A stretch of 52,833 bases of DNA, taken from the NCBI RefSeq assembly GCF_003347595.2, contig NZ_QCZK02000050.1:1-52833 (forward strand). Reading direction: 5' to 3'. This DNA is from Botryobacter ruber (lineage in GTDB: Bacteria > Bacteroidota > Bacteroidia > Cytophagales > Hymenobacteraceae). The translations under genes were made by a program, and so were the position numbers. The notes under the pieces were generated by a model. It saw nothing but the letters and a program-made list of their open reading frames with translations. It was not told the DNA's origin and ran no database searches. This document shows, piece after piece, positions 33,623 to 42,537 of the stretch (position 1 is the first letter of the stretch; every line of letters starts with the position of its first letter).

Positions 33623-35476
33623 TTACACCAGTTGTTTGAATTGTTGAATGAGTTCGTCGTTCGAGAAAGGCAGGCCCTGTATTTTGTTGTACTGCAACAG
33701 TTTCAGGTTATGGAAGTGCATTTTTAAGAGGCTGGCAAACTGGCCGTTGTTAAGTTCGCAGACGAGTATTCTTTTGAACCTGGCCAGCACCTTGGCGGTG
33801 TTCCTGGGCAGCGGATTGATGTAATTGAAATGCGCCAGTCCGATGTTGCTGTAGCCTTCCTTGTGCATGTGTTTCACAGCCGAATGCAGTGCGCCGTAGG
33901 TGCCGCCCCAGCCCACCACCAGCAAATCGCCGGAGTCGGCAAATTCTGTTTTCAGGCAGGGGATGTTGTATTTTACACGCCTCACTTTTTCGGCCCGGAT
34001 GTGTGTCATGCGTTCGTGGTTCTCGGGCACATGCGACACGTTGCCCGATACGCTGTCTTTTTCCAGGCCACCCACCCGGTGCTCCAGGCCAGGCGTTCCC
34101 GGAACCGCCCAGTTGCGGGCTAAGGTTTGTTTGTCCCGGTCGAAGGGGCTTCCGTTCTCGGTGATTTCTTTTACCCGGCGTGTATGGATCGGCGGCATTT
34201 CGGCTACGGATTTGATGCGCCAGGGAGCGGAGCCGTTGGCGATGTAGCCGTCGGTGAGCAGGATAACAGGAGTCATGTGCTCCAGCGCCAGCCGTGCCGC
34301 CTCGTAGGCATAAGTGAAGCAGTTGGCAGGGGTGCTGGCAGCAAGTACAATCACGGGGCTGTCGCCGTTGCGGCCGTACATGGCCTGCAGCAGGTCCGAT
34401 TGCTCTGTTTTGGTGGGCAAACCGGTGGAGGGGCCGCCGCGCTGCACGTTGATGATCACCAGCGGCAACTCCGTCATCACAGCCAGTCCGATGGCTTCGC
34501 CTTTCAGCGCCAGCCCGGGACCGGAGGTAGTGGTTACGGCTAAATCACCGGCGAAAGACGCGCCTATAGCCGATGTTATACCGGCAATCTCATCTTCGGC
34601 CTGGAAGGCTTTTACGCCAAAATGCTTGTGCTTGACGAGCTCATGTAAAATATCGGTGGCAGGCGTAATGGGGTAGGAGCCTAAAAACAATTCCAGTCCC
34701 GACTTTTCGGCAGCAGCTAAGAGTCCCCAGGCCGTAGCCGTATTCCCCATGATAATACGGTAAGCGCCCGACGGCATCCTGGCCGGAGAAATCCGGTAAC
34801 TGTTCGGGATAAGCTCCAGCGACTCGGCATAGTAGAAGCCTGCATTTAATACTTTGGTGTTGGCCTCGATGAGGTGGGGTTTTGCCTTGAATTTCTTATT
34901 GAAAAAACTGATGGTATGCTCGGTGGAGCGGCTGTAGAGCCAGTAGATCATGCCCAGGGCAAACATGTTTTTGCTTCGGGTAATCATGTCATTATCCAGC
35001 CCTTCCACGTCTTTCAGCGCTTCGCGGGTCAGGGAAGTCATGCCCACTTCAATCACCTTGTAGTTCTGCAGACTGCCGTCATGAAGCGGATTGGAAACAT
35101 AGGCTGCCTTCTCCAGGTTCTTCCGGGTAAAGGAATCGGTATCTACGATGATGGTGCTGCCGGGCTTCACGGCGTGCAGGTTCACTTTCAAACCGGCCGG
35201 GTTCATGGCTACCAGCAGGTCCACGCTGTCGCCGGGCGTGCTCACCTCTACGCTGCCGATGTGCACCTGAAAGCCTGAAACGCCACACAGGCTGCCCTGG
35301 GGCGCCCTGATTTCAGAAGGGTAATTCGGAAAAGTAGCAATGTCATTCCCAAACAAGGCAGAAGTATCGGTAAACTGCGTTCCCGTCAGCTGCATGCCGT
35401 CGCCTGAATCCCCCACAAACCGGACCACCACCGTTTCCAGATCCTCAGGTTCAATTTTAACTTTCTCTGTAATCAT
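33623..35476 (-). CDS. korA: 2-oxoacid:ferredoxin oxidoreductase, fused gamma-alpha subunit
   Basis: 617 aa. Residues about 10-190 are the gamma domain (RFVGDSGDGMQLTGTQFTDT, YPSEIRAPQGSLCGVSGFQV), and the rest is the alpha/pyrimidine-binding domain (GNTATAWGLLAAAEKSG, LGSYPITPATDILHELVKHK, QAEDEIAGITSAIGASFAGD, TTTSGPGLALKGEAIGLAVM). The fusion is the usual form in Bacteroidota. With korB it yields acyl-CoA, CO2 and reduced ferredoxin. Start ATG 35476, divergent from the ferredoxin gene, which shares a 268-nt control region. Confidence 0.92.
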   Translation of the reverse strand: MITEKVKIEPEDLETVVVRFVGDSGDGMQLTGTQFTDTSALFGNDIATFPNYPSEIRAPQGSLCGVSGFQVHIGSVEVSTPGDSVDLLVAMNPAGLKVNLHAVKPGSTIIVDTDSFTRKNLEKAAYVSNPLHDGSLQNYKVIEVGMTSLTREALKDVEGLDNDMITRSKNMFALGMIYWLYSRSTEHTISFFNKKFKAKPHLIEANTKVLNAGFYYAESLELIPNSYRISPARMPSGAYRIIMGNTATAWGLLAAAEKSGLELFLGSYPITPATDILHELVKHKHFGVKAFQAEDEIAGITSAIGASFAGDLAVTTTSGPGLALKGEAIGLAVMTELPLVIINVQRGGPSTGLPTKTEQSDLLQAMYGRNGDSPVIVLAASTPANCFTYAYEAARLALEHMTPVILLTDGYIANGSAPWRIKSVAEMPPIHTRRVKEITENGSPFDRDKQTLARNWAVPGTPGLEHRVGGLEKDSVSGNVSHVPENHERMTHIRAEKVRRVKYNIPCLKTEFADSGDLLVVGWGGTYGALHSAVKHMHKEGYSNIGLAHFNYINPLPRNTAKVLARFKRILVCELNNGQFASLLKMHFHNLKLLQYNKIQGLPFSNDELIQQFKQLV

Positions 35477-35744
35477 GACTTGAGCTATATATTAGAGGTG
35501 AGAAAACAAGTGGTAGTTTCGGGTAACTAACAATTATTTGTTATTAAAATCAGAAGTTGTTGGAACGTAATACGCACCAGCAGCCGGTTGAAAAAAATAA
35601 CTATCATTAGTTACATGTGGATCAAATCTAGATTTCTTTTCAAGAATTAAAAATGATCATAATCATCTGGAGCAGTGACCATTGTCATATTTAATGATTT
35701 TAAGGAAGTATAACTTCATACTGTCTAATCAAAAAAAACATGTT

Positions 35745-36095
35745 ATGGCACTGATAATTACATCCGACTGCATCAACTGCGATGCCTGCATTTCCAAATG
35801 CCCGAACAACGCGATTTACGAACCGGACGAAGAATGGTCGTTCGCTGATGGTACCACTTTAAAAGGGTTGATTTCAAAAATTACAGGTGAAGAAATTGAC
35901 GCTGATGCTAAAAATGAACCGCTATCAGATGAATTCTATTTTGTTGTTTCCGACAAGTGCACCGAGTGCAAAGGCTTTCATGAAAAGCCGCAGTGTGCCT
36001 CTGTCTGCCCGGTAGACTGCTGCATTATAGACGACAGCCTGGAGGAAGCGGAAGATGTGCTCCTGCAGAAGAAAGCCTGGATGCACGGCTCCTGA
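35745..36095 (+). CDS. 2[4Fe-4S] ferredoxin, long-loop (Alvin-like) type
   Basis: 116 aa from ATG 35745 (MALIITSDCINCDACISKCP). First cluster motif CINCDACISKCP at residues 9-20; second CTECKGFHEKPQCASVCP near 77-94, with 8 residues between second and third Cys, as in Allochromatium-type ferredoxins. A 56-residue loop between the two motifs is longer than usual. In that family the extra loop goes with very low redox potential. The frame continues upstream to 35682 but the added residues are unlike ferredoxin. Flanked by two ferredoxin-reducing enzymes, it is the likely carrier for both. Confidence 0.9.
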   Translation: MALIITSDCINCDACISKCPNNAIYEPDEEWSFADGTTLKGLISKITGEEIDADAKNEPLSDEFYFVVSDKCTECKGFHEKPQCASVCPVDCCIIDDSLEEAEDVLLQKKAWMHGS

Positions 36096-36248
36096 TTTTG
36101 ATGCCGGCGCAACTGCCTAGTAGCTGCAAACATCTCTTCTTTATGGATTAACGGAAGGCCGGAAAGTTTTCAGGGGTCCTGGAAATTTTTAGGTGCCGGC
36201 CTGTTAGTACCTACCTGTCTGATTCAAGGGTGCACACAATAAAAATTC

Positions 36249-39200
36249 ATGATGAAAAAGAATTTCCCAAAGCTGATTTGCGATGCTAATGAGGCGGTAG
36301 CCCTGGTAGCGCACAAAACAAACGAAGTCTGTGCTATTTACCCGATTACACCCGCATCGCCGATGGGCGAACACGTGGATGTTTTCAGTGCCGAAGGGCA
36401 GACCAATATCTGGAACAACGTTCCGAAGATCGTAGAAATGCAGAGTGAAGGCGGTGCTGCAGGCGCCGTGCACGGTTCCTTGCAGGCGGGAGCGCTGACC
36501 ACTACTTTTACGGCTTCGCAGGGCCTGCTGCTGATGATTCCGAACATGTATAAAATAGCAGGGGAGCTGCTGCCTTCCGTTATACATGTTGCCGCCCGCA
36601 CAGTGGCTACCCATGCGCTCTCCATCTTCGGCGACCACTCCGATGTGATGGCCACCAGGCAAACCGGTTTTGCCATGCTCTTTGGCGGAAGTGTGCAGGA
36701 GGCCATGGACTTTGCCCTGGTCTCGCAGGTTGCTACCTTACACGCCCGGGTACCTTTCCTGAATATCTTCGACGGCTTCCGTACCTCCCACGAAATTTCC
36801 AAAATCGATGCTATCCCCGATAACATCATCCGGGAGATGATGCCCGAAGATAAGATCATGGAGCATAAAAAGCGGTCGCTGGACCCGGACCACCCCGTGA
36901 TCAGGGGCACTTCCCAGAACCCGGATGTTTTCTTCCAGGCCCGGGAAGCCGCCAACCTGTATTATGCCAAAGTGCCGGACATTGTGCAGGGCGTGATGGA
37001 CGAATTCAACGCGTATACTGGCAGGCAATATAACCTGTTTGATTACTACGGTGATCCGGAAGCGGAACGCGTGATTATCATCATGGGCTCGGGCGAAGGA
37101 GCTGTCCGGGAAACTGTAGAGGTGTTGCAGCACCAGGGCGAAAAAGTAGGGGTGCTGGTGGTGCGGCTGTACAGGCCGTTCTCCTTGAAGCACTTTATGG
37201 AAGCGCTGCCGGAATCAGCCCGGAAAATAGCCGTACTCGACCGTACGAAAGAACCCGGAAGCATCGGCGAGCCGTTGTACCTGGACGTGATTTCTGCTTT
37301 TGCCGAAAGCGACCGCGAGATGCCGGTAATCGTGGGCGGTCGGTATGGCCTGTCCTCCAAGGAATTTAACCCGGCAATGGTAAAGGCCATTTACGACGAG
37401 CTGCTGAAAGACAAACCGAAAAATCATTTCACCATCGGCATCAACGACGACGTTACCCACACCAGTCTGCCGTATAACCCCGAATTCAAAGCGCTTAAAA
37501 CAACCATCAACTGCCTGTTCTATGGCCTGGGATCGGACGGAACGGTGGGCGCCAACAAAAACTCCATCAAGATTATCGGCGAAACCACCGATAATTATGT
37601 GCAGGGCTATTTCGTGTATGATTCCAAAAAAGCAGGGGCGCAAACTGTATCGCACCTGCGCTTCGGCATGGAGCCGATCTTCTCCACTTATCTCATTGAT
37701 ACCGCCGATTTCCTGGCCTGCCACCAGTTTAATTTCATTCACAAGTACGACCTTCTGAAGAACCTGAAGCAAGGGGGCACCTTCCTGTTAAACGCGCCTT
37801 TCTCCAAAGATGAAATCTGGGATGAACTGCCGCAGCGGGTGCAGGATGAAATCATAGAAAAAGAGCTCGACTTTTATGTAGTAGATGCTACCCGGGTAGC
37901 GCTGGAAGCCAACCTGGGTAACCGCACCAACACCGTGCTGCAGACCTGTTTCTTTGCTATTTCCGGTGTGCTGCCGAAAGAGGAGGCTATCCAGAAAATT
38001 AAAGATGCCATCGTAAAATCTTACTCCCACAAAGGCGACAGAATTGTGAAGATGAACTTCGATGCCGTGGATATGTCGTTGGATAACCTGCAGAAAGTAG
38101 ATTATCCAAAACTGACCACCAGCACCAGGGGGCTCAAACCCACCATCACCGGAAACGCCGACGCCTTTGTCAAAAATGTGCTGGGCAAGATACTGGCCGG
38201 AGATGGAGAGGAGTTGCCGGTAAGCGCTTTCCCGGTAGACGGCACCTTCCCGACCGGCACCTCGCAGTTCGAGAAACGCGGTATCGCCGATTTTATACCA
38301 GTGTGGGACGATGCCCTTGCCTGTACGCAGTGTAACAAATGCGTCGTCATTTGTCCGCATGCCGCTATCCGGGCCAAAGTGGTTCCCGTGGAAAGCCTGG
38401 CCGATGCACCTGCCTCCATCCGAGCTGTGCCTGCCATCGGCCGCCCCTTTAACAGCGCCACCGATTCCTACATCCTGCAGGTGTCGCCCGAAGATTGTAC
38501 CGGTTGCGATCTGTGTGTAAATATCTGCCCGGCAAAAAGCAAAACGCTGGAGAACGCCAAAGCCATTAATATGCACCGCAAACTGGAGGTAGACACGGTC
38601 GAAAACATCAACTGGGACTACTTTGTGAACCTGCCGTACTTCAACCGCGAAGAGCTGCAGGTTTCTACTGTTAAAGGATGCCAGTTCCTGGAGCCCCTGT
38701 TCGAGTTCTCAGGCGCCTGCTCCGGCTGCGGCGAAACGCCTTACATCAAAATGCTGACCCAGCTGTACGGCGACAGTATCCTGATCGCCAATGCCACCGG
38801 TTGTTCTTCCATTTTCGGCGGAAACCTGCCCACCACGCCTTACAAAACAAACGCAGCGGGCAGAGGCCCCGCCTGGGCAAATTCGCTCTTCGAAGATAAT
38901 GCCGAGTTCGGGTTAGGCATGCGACTGGCGCTCACGAAAAAGCAGGAAATAGCCGTTGAGCTGCTGAAATCGGTAGAGCACCTGGTGGGCAGCGAGCTGG
39001 TAGCCTCCATCCTGCATAACCCGGAACAAACCGAAGCAGAGAAGAGCCAGAAGTTTGCCGACATCGAAACGCTGAAAACCATGCTCAAACTCATTGGCAA
39101 CACCGACGCCGTAAAACTAAGCCAGCTGACCGAGTACCTCCGCAAGAAAGCCGTGTGGCTGATAGGCGGCGACGGCTGGGCCTACGACATTGGCTATGGC

Positions 39201-39782
39201 GGTGTAGACCATGTGCTGGCCTCCGGCGAAGACATCAACATCCTGGTGCTCGATACCGAAGTGTACTCCAACACCGGCGGCCAAACCTCTAAGGCTACCC
39301 CACTGGGCGCCAGCGCCAAGTTTGCCGTATCGGGCAAGCGCACCGGCAAGAAGAGCCTGGCGCTGCAGGCCATTTCCTACGAGAACGTGTATGTAGCGCA
39401 GGTGGCGATCGGGGCCAAAGATTTACAAACCCTGAAAGCCATCGAAGAAGCTGCGGCCTATCCCGGACCGTCCATTATAATCGCCTACTCCCACTGCAGG
39501 GAACATGGCTACGATATCAAAGACGGGCTGTCGCACCAGGAGAAAGCGGTGGAAACTGGTTACTGGCCGCTCTTCCGCTACGATCCTTCCAAGCCGAAAG
39601 GCAGCCGCTTCAAGCTCGATTCCAAACCGCCTGTTGTACCGGTAGGCGAATTTATGTACAACGAAACCCGCTTTACCCGCGTGGTGCAGGACGATGCGGC
39701 TGTAGGGGAAGAGCTGCTGAAGCGCGCGCAGGAAGAAGTGAAAGCCAGGTGGGAGAAGCTGGAGCTGTTAAAGAACAGTTAA
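36249..39782 (+). CDS. nifJ: Pyruvate:ferredoxin (flavodoxin) oxidoreductase
   Basis: 1177 aa, the full single-chain PFOR. Order: domain I (IYPITPASPMGEHVDVFSAE), pyrimidine/gamma region (GLGSDGTVGANKNSIKIIGE at about residue 425), two [4Fe-4S] motifs CTQCNKCVVICPHAA near 696 and CTGCDLCVNICPAKS near 757, and the C-terminal ThDP domain with SGACSGCGETPYIKM, GGDGWAYDIGYGGVDHVLAS and TEVYSNTGGQTSKATPLG. It turns pyruvate and CoA into acetyl-CoA, CO2 and reduced ferredoxin, and is oxygen-sensitive in most organisms. Start ATG 36249 (a second ATG follows at once). Same strand as the ferredoxin, 153 nt apart. Confidence 0.95.
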   Translation: MMKKNFPKLICDANEAVALVAHKTNEVCAIYPITPASPMGEHVDVFSAEGQTNIWNNVPKIVEMQSEGGAAGAVHGSLQAGALTTTFTASQGLLLMIPNMYKIAGELLPSVIHVAARTVATHALSIFGDHSDVMATRQTGFAMLFGGSVQEAMDFALVSQVATLHARVPFLNIFDGFRTSHEISKIDAIPDNIIREMMPEDKIMEHKKRSLDPDHPVIRGTSQNPDVFFQAREAANLYYAKVPDIVQGVMDEFNAYTGRQYNLFDYYGDPEAERVIIIMGSGEGAVRETVEVLQHQGEKVGVLVVRLYRPFSLKHFMEALPESARKIAVLDRTKEPGSIGEPLYLDVISAFAESDREMPVIVGGRYGLSSKEFNPAMVKAIYDELLKDKPKNHFTIGINDDVTHTSLPYNPEFKALKTTINCLFYGLGSDGTVGANKNSIKIIGETTDNYVQGYFVYDSKKAGAQTVSHLRFGMEPIFSTYLIDTADFLACHQFNFIHKYDLLKNLKQGGTFLLNAPFSKDEIWDELPQRVQDEIIEKELDFYVVDATRVALEANLGNRTNTVLQTCFFAISGVLPKEEAIQKIKDAIVKSYSHKGDRIVKMNFDAVDMSLDNLQKVDYPKLTTSTRGLKPTITGNADAFVKNVLGKILAGDGEELPVSAFPVDGTFPTGTSQFEKRGIADFIPVWDDALACTQCNKCVVICPHAAIRAKVVPVESLADAPASIRAVPAIGRPFNSATDSYILQVSPEDCTGCDLCVNICPAKSKTLENAKAINMHRKLEVDTVENINWDYFVNLPYFNREELQVSTVKGCQFLEPLFEFSGACSGCGETPYIKMLTQLYGDSILIANATGCSSIFGGNLPTTPYKTNAAGRGPAWANSLFEDNAEFGLGMRLALTKKQEIAVELLKSVEHLVGSELVASILHNPEQTEAEKSQKFADIETLKTMLKLIGNTDAVKLSQLTEYLRKKAVWLIGGDGWAYDIGYGGVDHVLASGEDINILVLDTEVYSNTGGQTSKATPLGASAKFAVSGKRTGKKSLALQAISYENVYVAQVAIGAKDLQTLKAIEEAAAYPGPSIIIAYSHCREHGYDIKDGLSHQEKAVETGYWPLFRYDPSKPKGSRFKLDSKPPVVPVGEFMYNETRFTRVVQDDAAVGEELLKRAQEEVKARWEKLELLKNS

Positions 39783-39829
39783 AGCCTGTAATGATTTTGT
39801 AGAAGTATTCACCTTTAAATAAGACCGAT

Positions 39830-40207
39830 ATGAAAGACAAGGCCACTATATTATTTGATGATGCACTGGATAAGCTAAACCGGGCTAAAGAAGAAAGTTT
39901 CCGGCCTAAAAAGGATTTAGTGACTTACCTGGTTTGCAAAAATGCACAAGCCTCTATCGAGAACTTCCTGAAAGGGTATCTTCTGCAAAATGAATTTGAC
40001 CCCTCCAGGTACACCACGCTGGATGAACTCCTCCAAAAATGTAAATCCATTAATAAAAGCTTTGAACAGGTAGATCTAGCTGCTTTTAACTGCAAAGGAG
40101 AGAACCTGAACGCCGCATTTTGTAACGACACGCCAAACGCCTGTAAATGTCTGGATGTTTCTGCTAAACTGGAAACCTTTCTGAGACAAGAGAAGATTAT
40201 CGGATAA
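39830..40207 (+). CDS. HEPN-like small protein
   Basis: 125 aa, all-helical by eye, with KNAQASIENFLKGYLLQNEF and YTTLDELLQKCKSINKSFEQ, a pattern of HEPN proteins. The RxxxxH nuclease motif is not obvious, so ribonuclease activity cannot be claimed. HEPN proteins often pair with a nucleotidyltransferase in toxin-antitoxin sets, but none is next to it. It follows nifJ by 47 nt and ends in a strong terminator. Confidence 0.6.
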   Translation: MKDKATILFDDALDKLNRAKEESFRPKKDLVTYLVCKNAQASIENFLKGYLLQNEFDPSRYTTLDELLQKCKSINKSFEQVDLAAFNCKGENLNAAFCNDTPNACKCLDVSAKLETFLRQEKIIG

Positions 40208-40228
40208 ACACCCAGGTCCGGTATGTGC

Positions 40229-40259
40229 AAGAGCTCCGGTTTACCGGAGCTCTTTTTTT
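40229..40259 (+). terminator. Intrinsic terminator
   Basis: AAGAGCTCCGG-TTTA-CCGGAGCTCTT followed by a T-run; 11-bp perfect stem, 4-nt loop, 22 nt after the HEPN-like stop. It would end the nifJ/HEPN transcript. Confidence 0.9.
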
Positions 40260-40313
40260 GTGTCTGAAGGCGGGTGTTCGTTAGCGAAGCAGTGTGTCGA
40301 TGGTGTGCTTGCC

Positions 40314-40352
40314 AGCAGCAGCGGCTGTGGTGGCAGGTGCAGCAAACTTTTT
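40314..40352 (+). repeat. 3'-end repeat, copy 8
   Basis: AGCAGCAGCGGCTGTGGTGG then CAGGTGCAGCAAACTTTTT, about 107 nt after the HEPN-like stop and beyond its terminator. Confidence 0.85.
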
Positions 40353-40386
40353 GGGCCTTTAATATGCTCACGAAACCTTTCCAATG

Positions 40387-40425
40387 AGCAGCAGAGGGAA
40401 TGGTAGCAGGTGCAGCAAGCTTTTT
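40387..40425 (+). repeat. 3'-end repeat, copy 9
   Basis: GCAGCAGAGGGAATGGTAGC then AGGTGCAGCAAGCTTTTT. A direct, diverged repeat of the copy 35 nt upstream. Confidence 0.75.
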
Positions 40426-40460
40426 CCTGCAGTTTAGCTTCGAAACAGGAAAATTTTCTT

Positions 40461-40661
40461 CTTAAGTAACTGATGTTACGCAGGCATTTTTTGTCCCCCT
40501 TTGAAGGGGGCAGGGGGATGATTTACATCTGAGGGCAAAATATTTTTGTACTGGCTGTAGAACCTGAATTTCTTCGCAGTACGTGCGTCATCCCCCTTAC
40601 CCCCTTCAAAGGGGGACAACTCCTGCTTTTGTAATTTTTTGCGTAACGTCAGTTAAGTAAG
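40461..40661. repeat. MITE-like element, copy C, with outer inverted ends
   Basis: Core 40493-40617 runs from GTCCCCCTTTGAAGGGGGCA to CCCCTTCAAAGGGGGAC. Outside it, CTTAAGTAACTGATGTTACG (40461-) and the complement of CGTAACGTCAGTTAAGTAAG (-40661) pair with 19 of 22 matches, so the full element is about 200 bp with two nested inverted repeats. With the terminator and two 3'-end repeats it fills the 560-nt gap between the HEPN-like gene and the helicase. Confidence 0.85.
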
Positions 40662-40733
40662 TTTTAAGCTAAACATAAGTTACTACCTGAAACCAATCAG
40701 TCGGATCGTATCGGTGCTTTGCTTTTATAACCG

Positions 40734-40741
40734 TACCTTTG
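40734..40741 (+). promoter_or_regulatory. -7 box of the RhlE-type helicase gene
   Basis: TACCTTTG fits TAnnTTTG exactly and lies 26 nt before ATG 40768. It rules out the upstream ATG at 40714 as the start. No TTG stands at normal spacing. Confidence 0.5.
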
Positions 40742-40767
40742 CGCACCACCAACACTTTAACCCGCTT

Positions 40768-41916
40768 ATGGATTTTTCTGACCTCGGTTTAGCTGCTCCT
40801 TTACTCAGAGCTATCAAAGAACAAGATTACCAGGAGCCTTTTCCTATTCAGCAGCAGGCTATTCCGGCCATTTTAGCGGGCAGCGATGTACTGGGTATTG
40901 CGCAAACCGGTTCCGGGAAAACAGCAGGTTTTGCGTTGCCCCTGCTGCAGCAGTTTCAGGAAAAGCAACTGGCAAGAAAACGTTACATAAAAGCGCTGGT
41001 GCTGGTGCCTACCCGCGAACTGGCCTTGCAGATTGCCACTGTTTTCCAGGGTTTCAGCACCCATCTGAAGCGGCGGGTAAAAACGCTGGCGGTGTATGGC
41101 GGTGTCAGCATTAACCCGCAGATGATGGCGCTGAGCGGAACCGAAATTCTGGTGGCAACACCCGGTCGTTTGCTGGACCTGGTAGACAACAATGCACTGC
41201 ACCTGTCAGAGGTGGAGGTGCTGGTGCTCGACGAAGCGGATAAAATGTTGAACATGGGGTTTGAGGATGAAATGCGCCGCATCTTTGCCCTCCTGCCCAA
41301 AAAGCGGCAAAACCTGCTTTTCTCGGCCACACTGGCCGAGGATGTAAAGGCCATCAAAGCGAAACTGCTACGCGACCCGGTTGTGATTTCCGTTGAAGCG
41401 CAGCAGGAGGAAAACCAGCTTGACCTGATAAAGCAGGTAGCCTACCGCGTCAGTCCCGAACGGAAAGGCCCTTTCCTGCGCTACCTCATCCGGAACGAAA
41501 ATATGGAGCAGGTGCTGGTGTTTGTGTCCAGTATCCGCAATGCGAATAACCTGGTGATCAAGCTCAACAAGAACGGGCTGGAGGCGATGGCGATGCACGG
41601 CGATAAAAGCCAGGGTGCCCGTACAGAAGCCCTGCGGCGATTTAAAACCGGAAAGCTGCGCGTGTTGGTGGCAACCGACCTGGCCTCACGCGGCATCGAT
41701 ATCAAGTTCCTGCCTTTCGTGGTAAACTACGACCTGCCGCGTTCCCCAAAAGATTACGTCCACCGGATAGGAAGAACAGGCCGTGCCGGAGCTGCCGGCG
41801 AAGCCATTTCCCTGATCACGCCCGAAGACGAGCACCACTTCAAGATCATCCAGAAAAAGATGGGCAAAAAGGTGGAGATGCTAACAAGCGACGACGCGGA
41901 TCTGCAGGGGTTCTAG
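40768..41916 (+). CDS. DEAD-box ATP-dependent RNA helicase (RhlE type)
   Basis: 382 aa. Q-motif region (FSDLGLAAPLLRAIKEQ ... PFPIQQQAIPAIL), motif I AQTGSGKT, Ia PTRELALQ, Ib TPGRLLDLV, II DEADKMLNMGF, III FSATL, V ATDLASRGID and VI HRIGRTGRAG. The short C-terminus without a dsRNA or S1 domain fits RhlE-like helicases, which act in ribosome assembly, RNA decay and cold growth. The start is set by an upstream -7 box. Confidence 0.92.
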   Translation: MDFSDLGLAAPLLRAIKEQDYQEPFPIQQQAIPAILAGSDVLGIAQTGSGKTAGFALPLLQQFQEKQLARKRYIKALVLVPTRELALQIATVFQGFSTHLKRRVKTLAVYGGVSINPQMMALSGTEILVATPGRLLDLVDNNALHLSEVEVLVLDEADKMLNMGFEDEMRRIFALLPKKRQNLLFSATLAEDVKAIKAKLLRDPVVISVEAQQEENQLDLIKQVAYRVSPERKGPFLRYLIRNENMEQVLVFVSSIRNANNLVIKLNKNGLEAMAMHGDKSQGARTEALRRFKTGKLRVLVATDLASRGIDIKFLPFVVNYDLPRSPKDYVHRIGRTGRAGAAGEAISLITPEDEHHFKIIQKKMGKKVEMLTSDDADLQGF

Positions 41917-41938
41917 CCAAATAGAAGTCCCGGAAGAA

Positions 41939-41972
41939 GCGCAGTGGCTGTGGTGGCAGGGGCAGAAAAGAA
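41939..41972 (+). repeat. 3'-end repeat, copy 10
   Basis: GCGCAGTGGCTGTGGTGGCA then GGGGCAGAAAAGAAAA, in sense orientation 23 nt after the helicase stop. The T-run of other copies is replaced by purines. Confidence 0.75.
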
Positions 41973-42036
41973 AAGGGAGCAATTTGCGAAAGCTGACAAG
42001 GGTAATGTGGTACAGGTATAAAATACTGCCACACAA

Positions 42037-42456
42037 TTAATATTTCTCTACAATACTTTTAGCCGGTTCGTCTTTCCCTAAACTGTCTCTTGTGTTTTTC
42101 TGAACTGCAATAGCAGCAAAAAGGCTAAGTAGAAAGGACATTGCGTAAAAACCTTTTTCACTGCGGAGCAAATCGGCATTCCAAAGCCCCACTGCCAGCA
42201 GGACCAACGCCAGAATGGTAGAAAACCAACTAAGACCATAGTAGATATGGGTAACAGGAATGCCATCCAGTTGGTCGCGCACACTTTTTTGGAGAGAGAT
42301 TGCTGAGAACAAGCCATACATGAGTATGGTAAAATAATAACCCTTTTCGTTCAGCAGCATTTCGGCATTCCACAGCCCGATGATGTAAGCTGTAATACCC
42401 GTAAGTAAAGTGGCCCAGGAGGCTGCAATAAATGCGATTGATGGTTTCTGATTCAT
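42037..42456 (-). CDS. YiaA/YiaB-like inner membrane protein
   Basis: 139 aa with four helices arranged as two similar halves: FIAASWATLLTGITAYIIGL with WNAEMLLNEKGYYF, and YGLSWFSTILALVLLAVGLW with NADLLRSEKGFYAM. This tandem yiaAB repeat is the family hallmark; function is unknown. A perfect FNR-like palindrome lies 54 nt before its ATG and the Crp/Fnr gene is directly upstream, so that regulator probably controls it. Confidence 0.85.
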   Translation of the reverse strand: MNQKPSIAFIAASWATLLTGITAYIIGLWNAEMLLNEKGYYFTILMYGLFSAISLQKSVRDQLDGIPVTHIYYGLSWFSTILALVLLAVGLWNADLLRSEKGFYAMSFLLSLFAAIAVQKNTRDSLGKDEPAKSIVEKY

Positions 42457-42509
42457 TTTTACCTTTTGTTAAGTGATGAATCAAAGGTAGACCAACCCCC
42501 AATCCTTTC

Positions 42510-42527
42510 TTTTGACAATTGTCAAAA
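42510..42527. promoter_or_regulatory. FNR-like palindrome between crp/fnr and yiaA-like genes
   Basis: TTTTGACAATTGTCAAAA is a perfect 18-bp palindrome; its TTGAC-N4-GTCAA form is one base per half from the FNR consensus TTGAT-N4-ATCAA. It lies 10 nt past the regulator stop and 54 nt before the yiaA-like ATG. Confidence 0.6.
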
Positions 42528-42537
42528 AAGGGAAATA

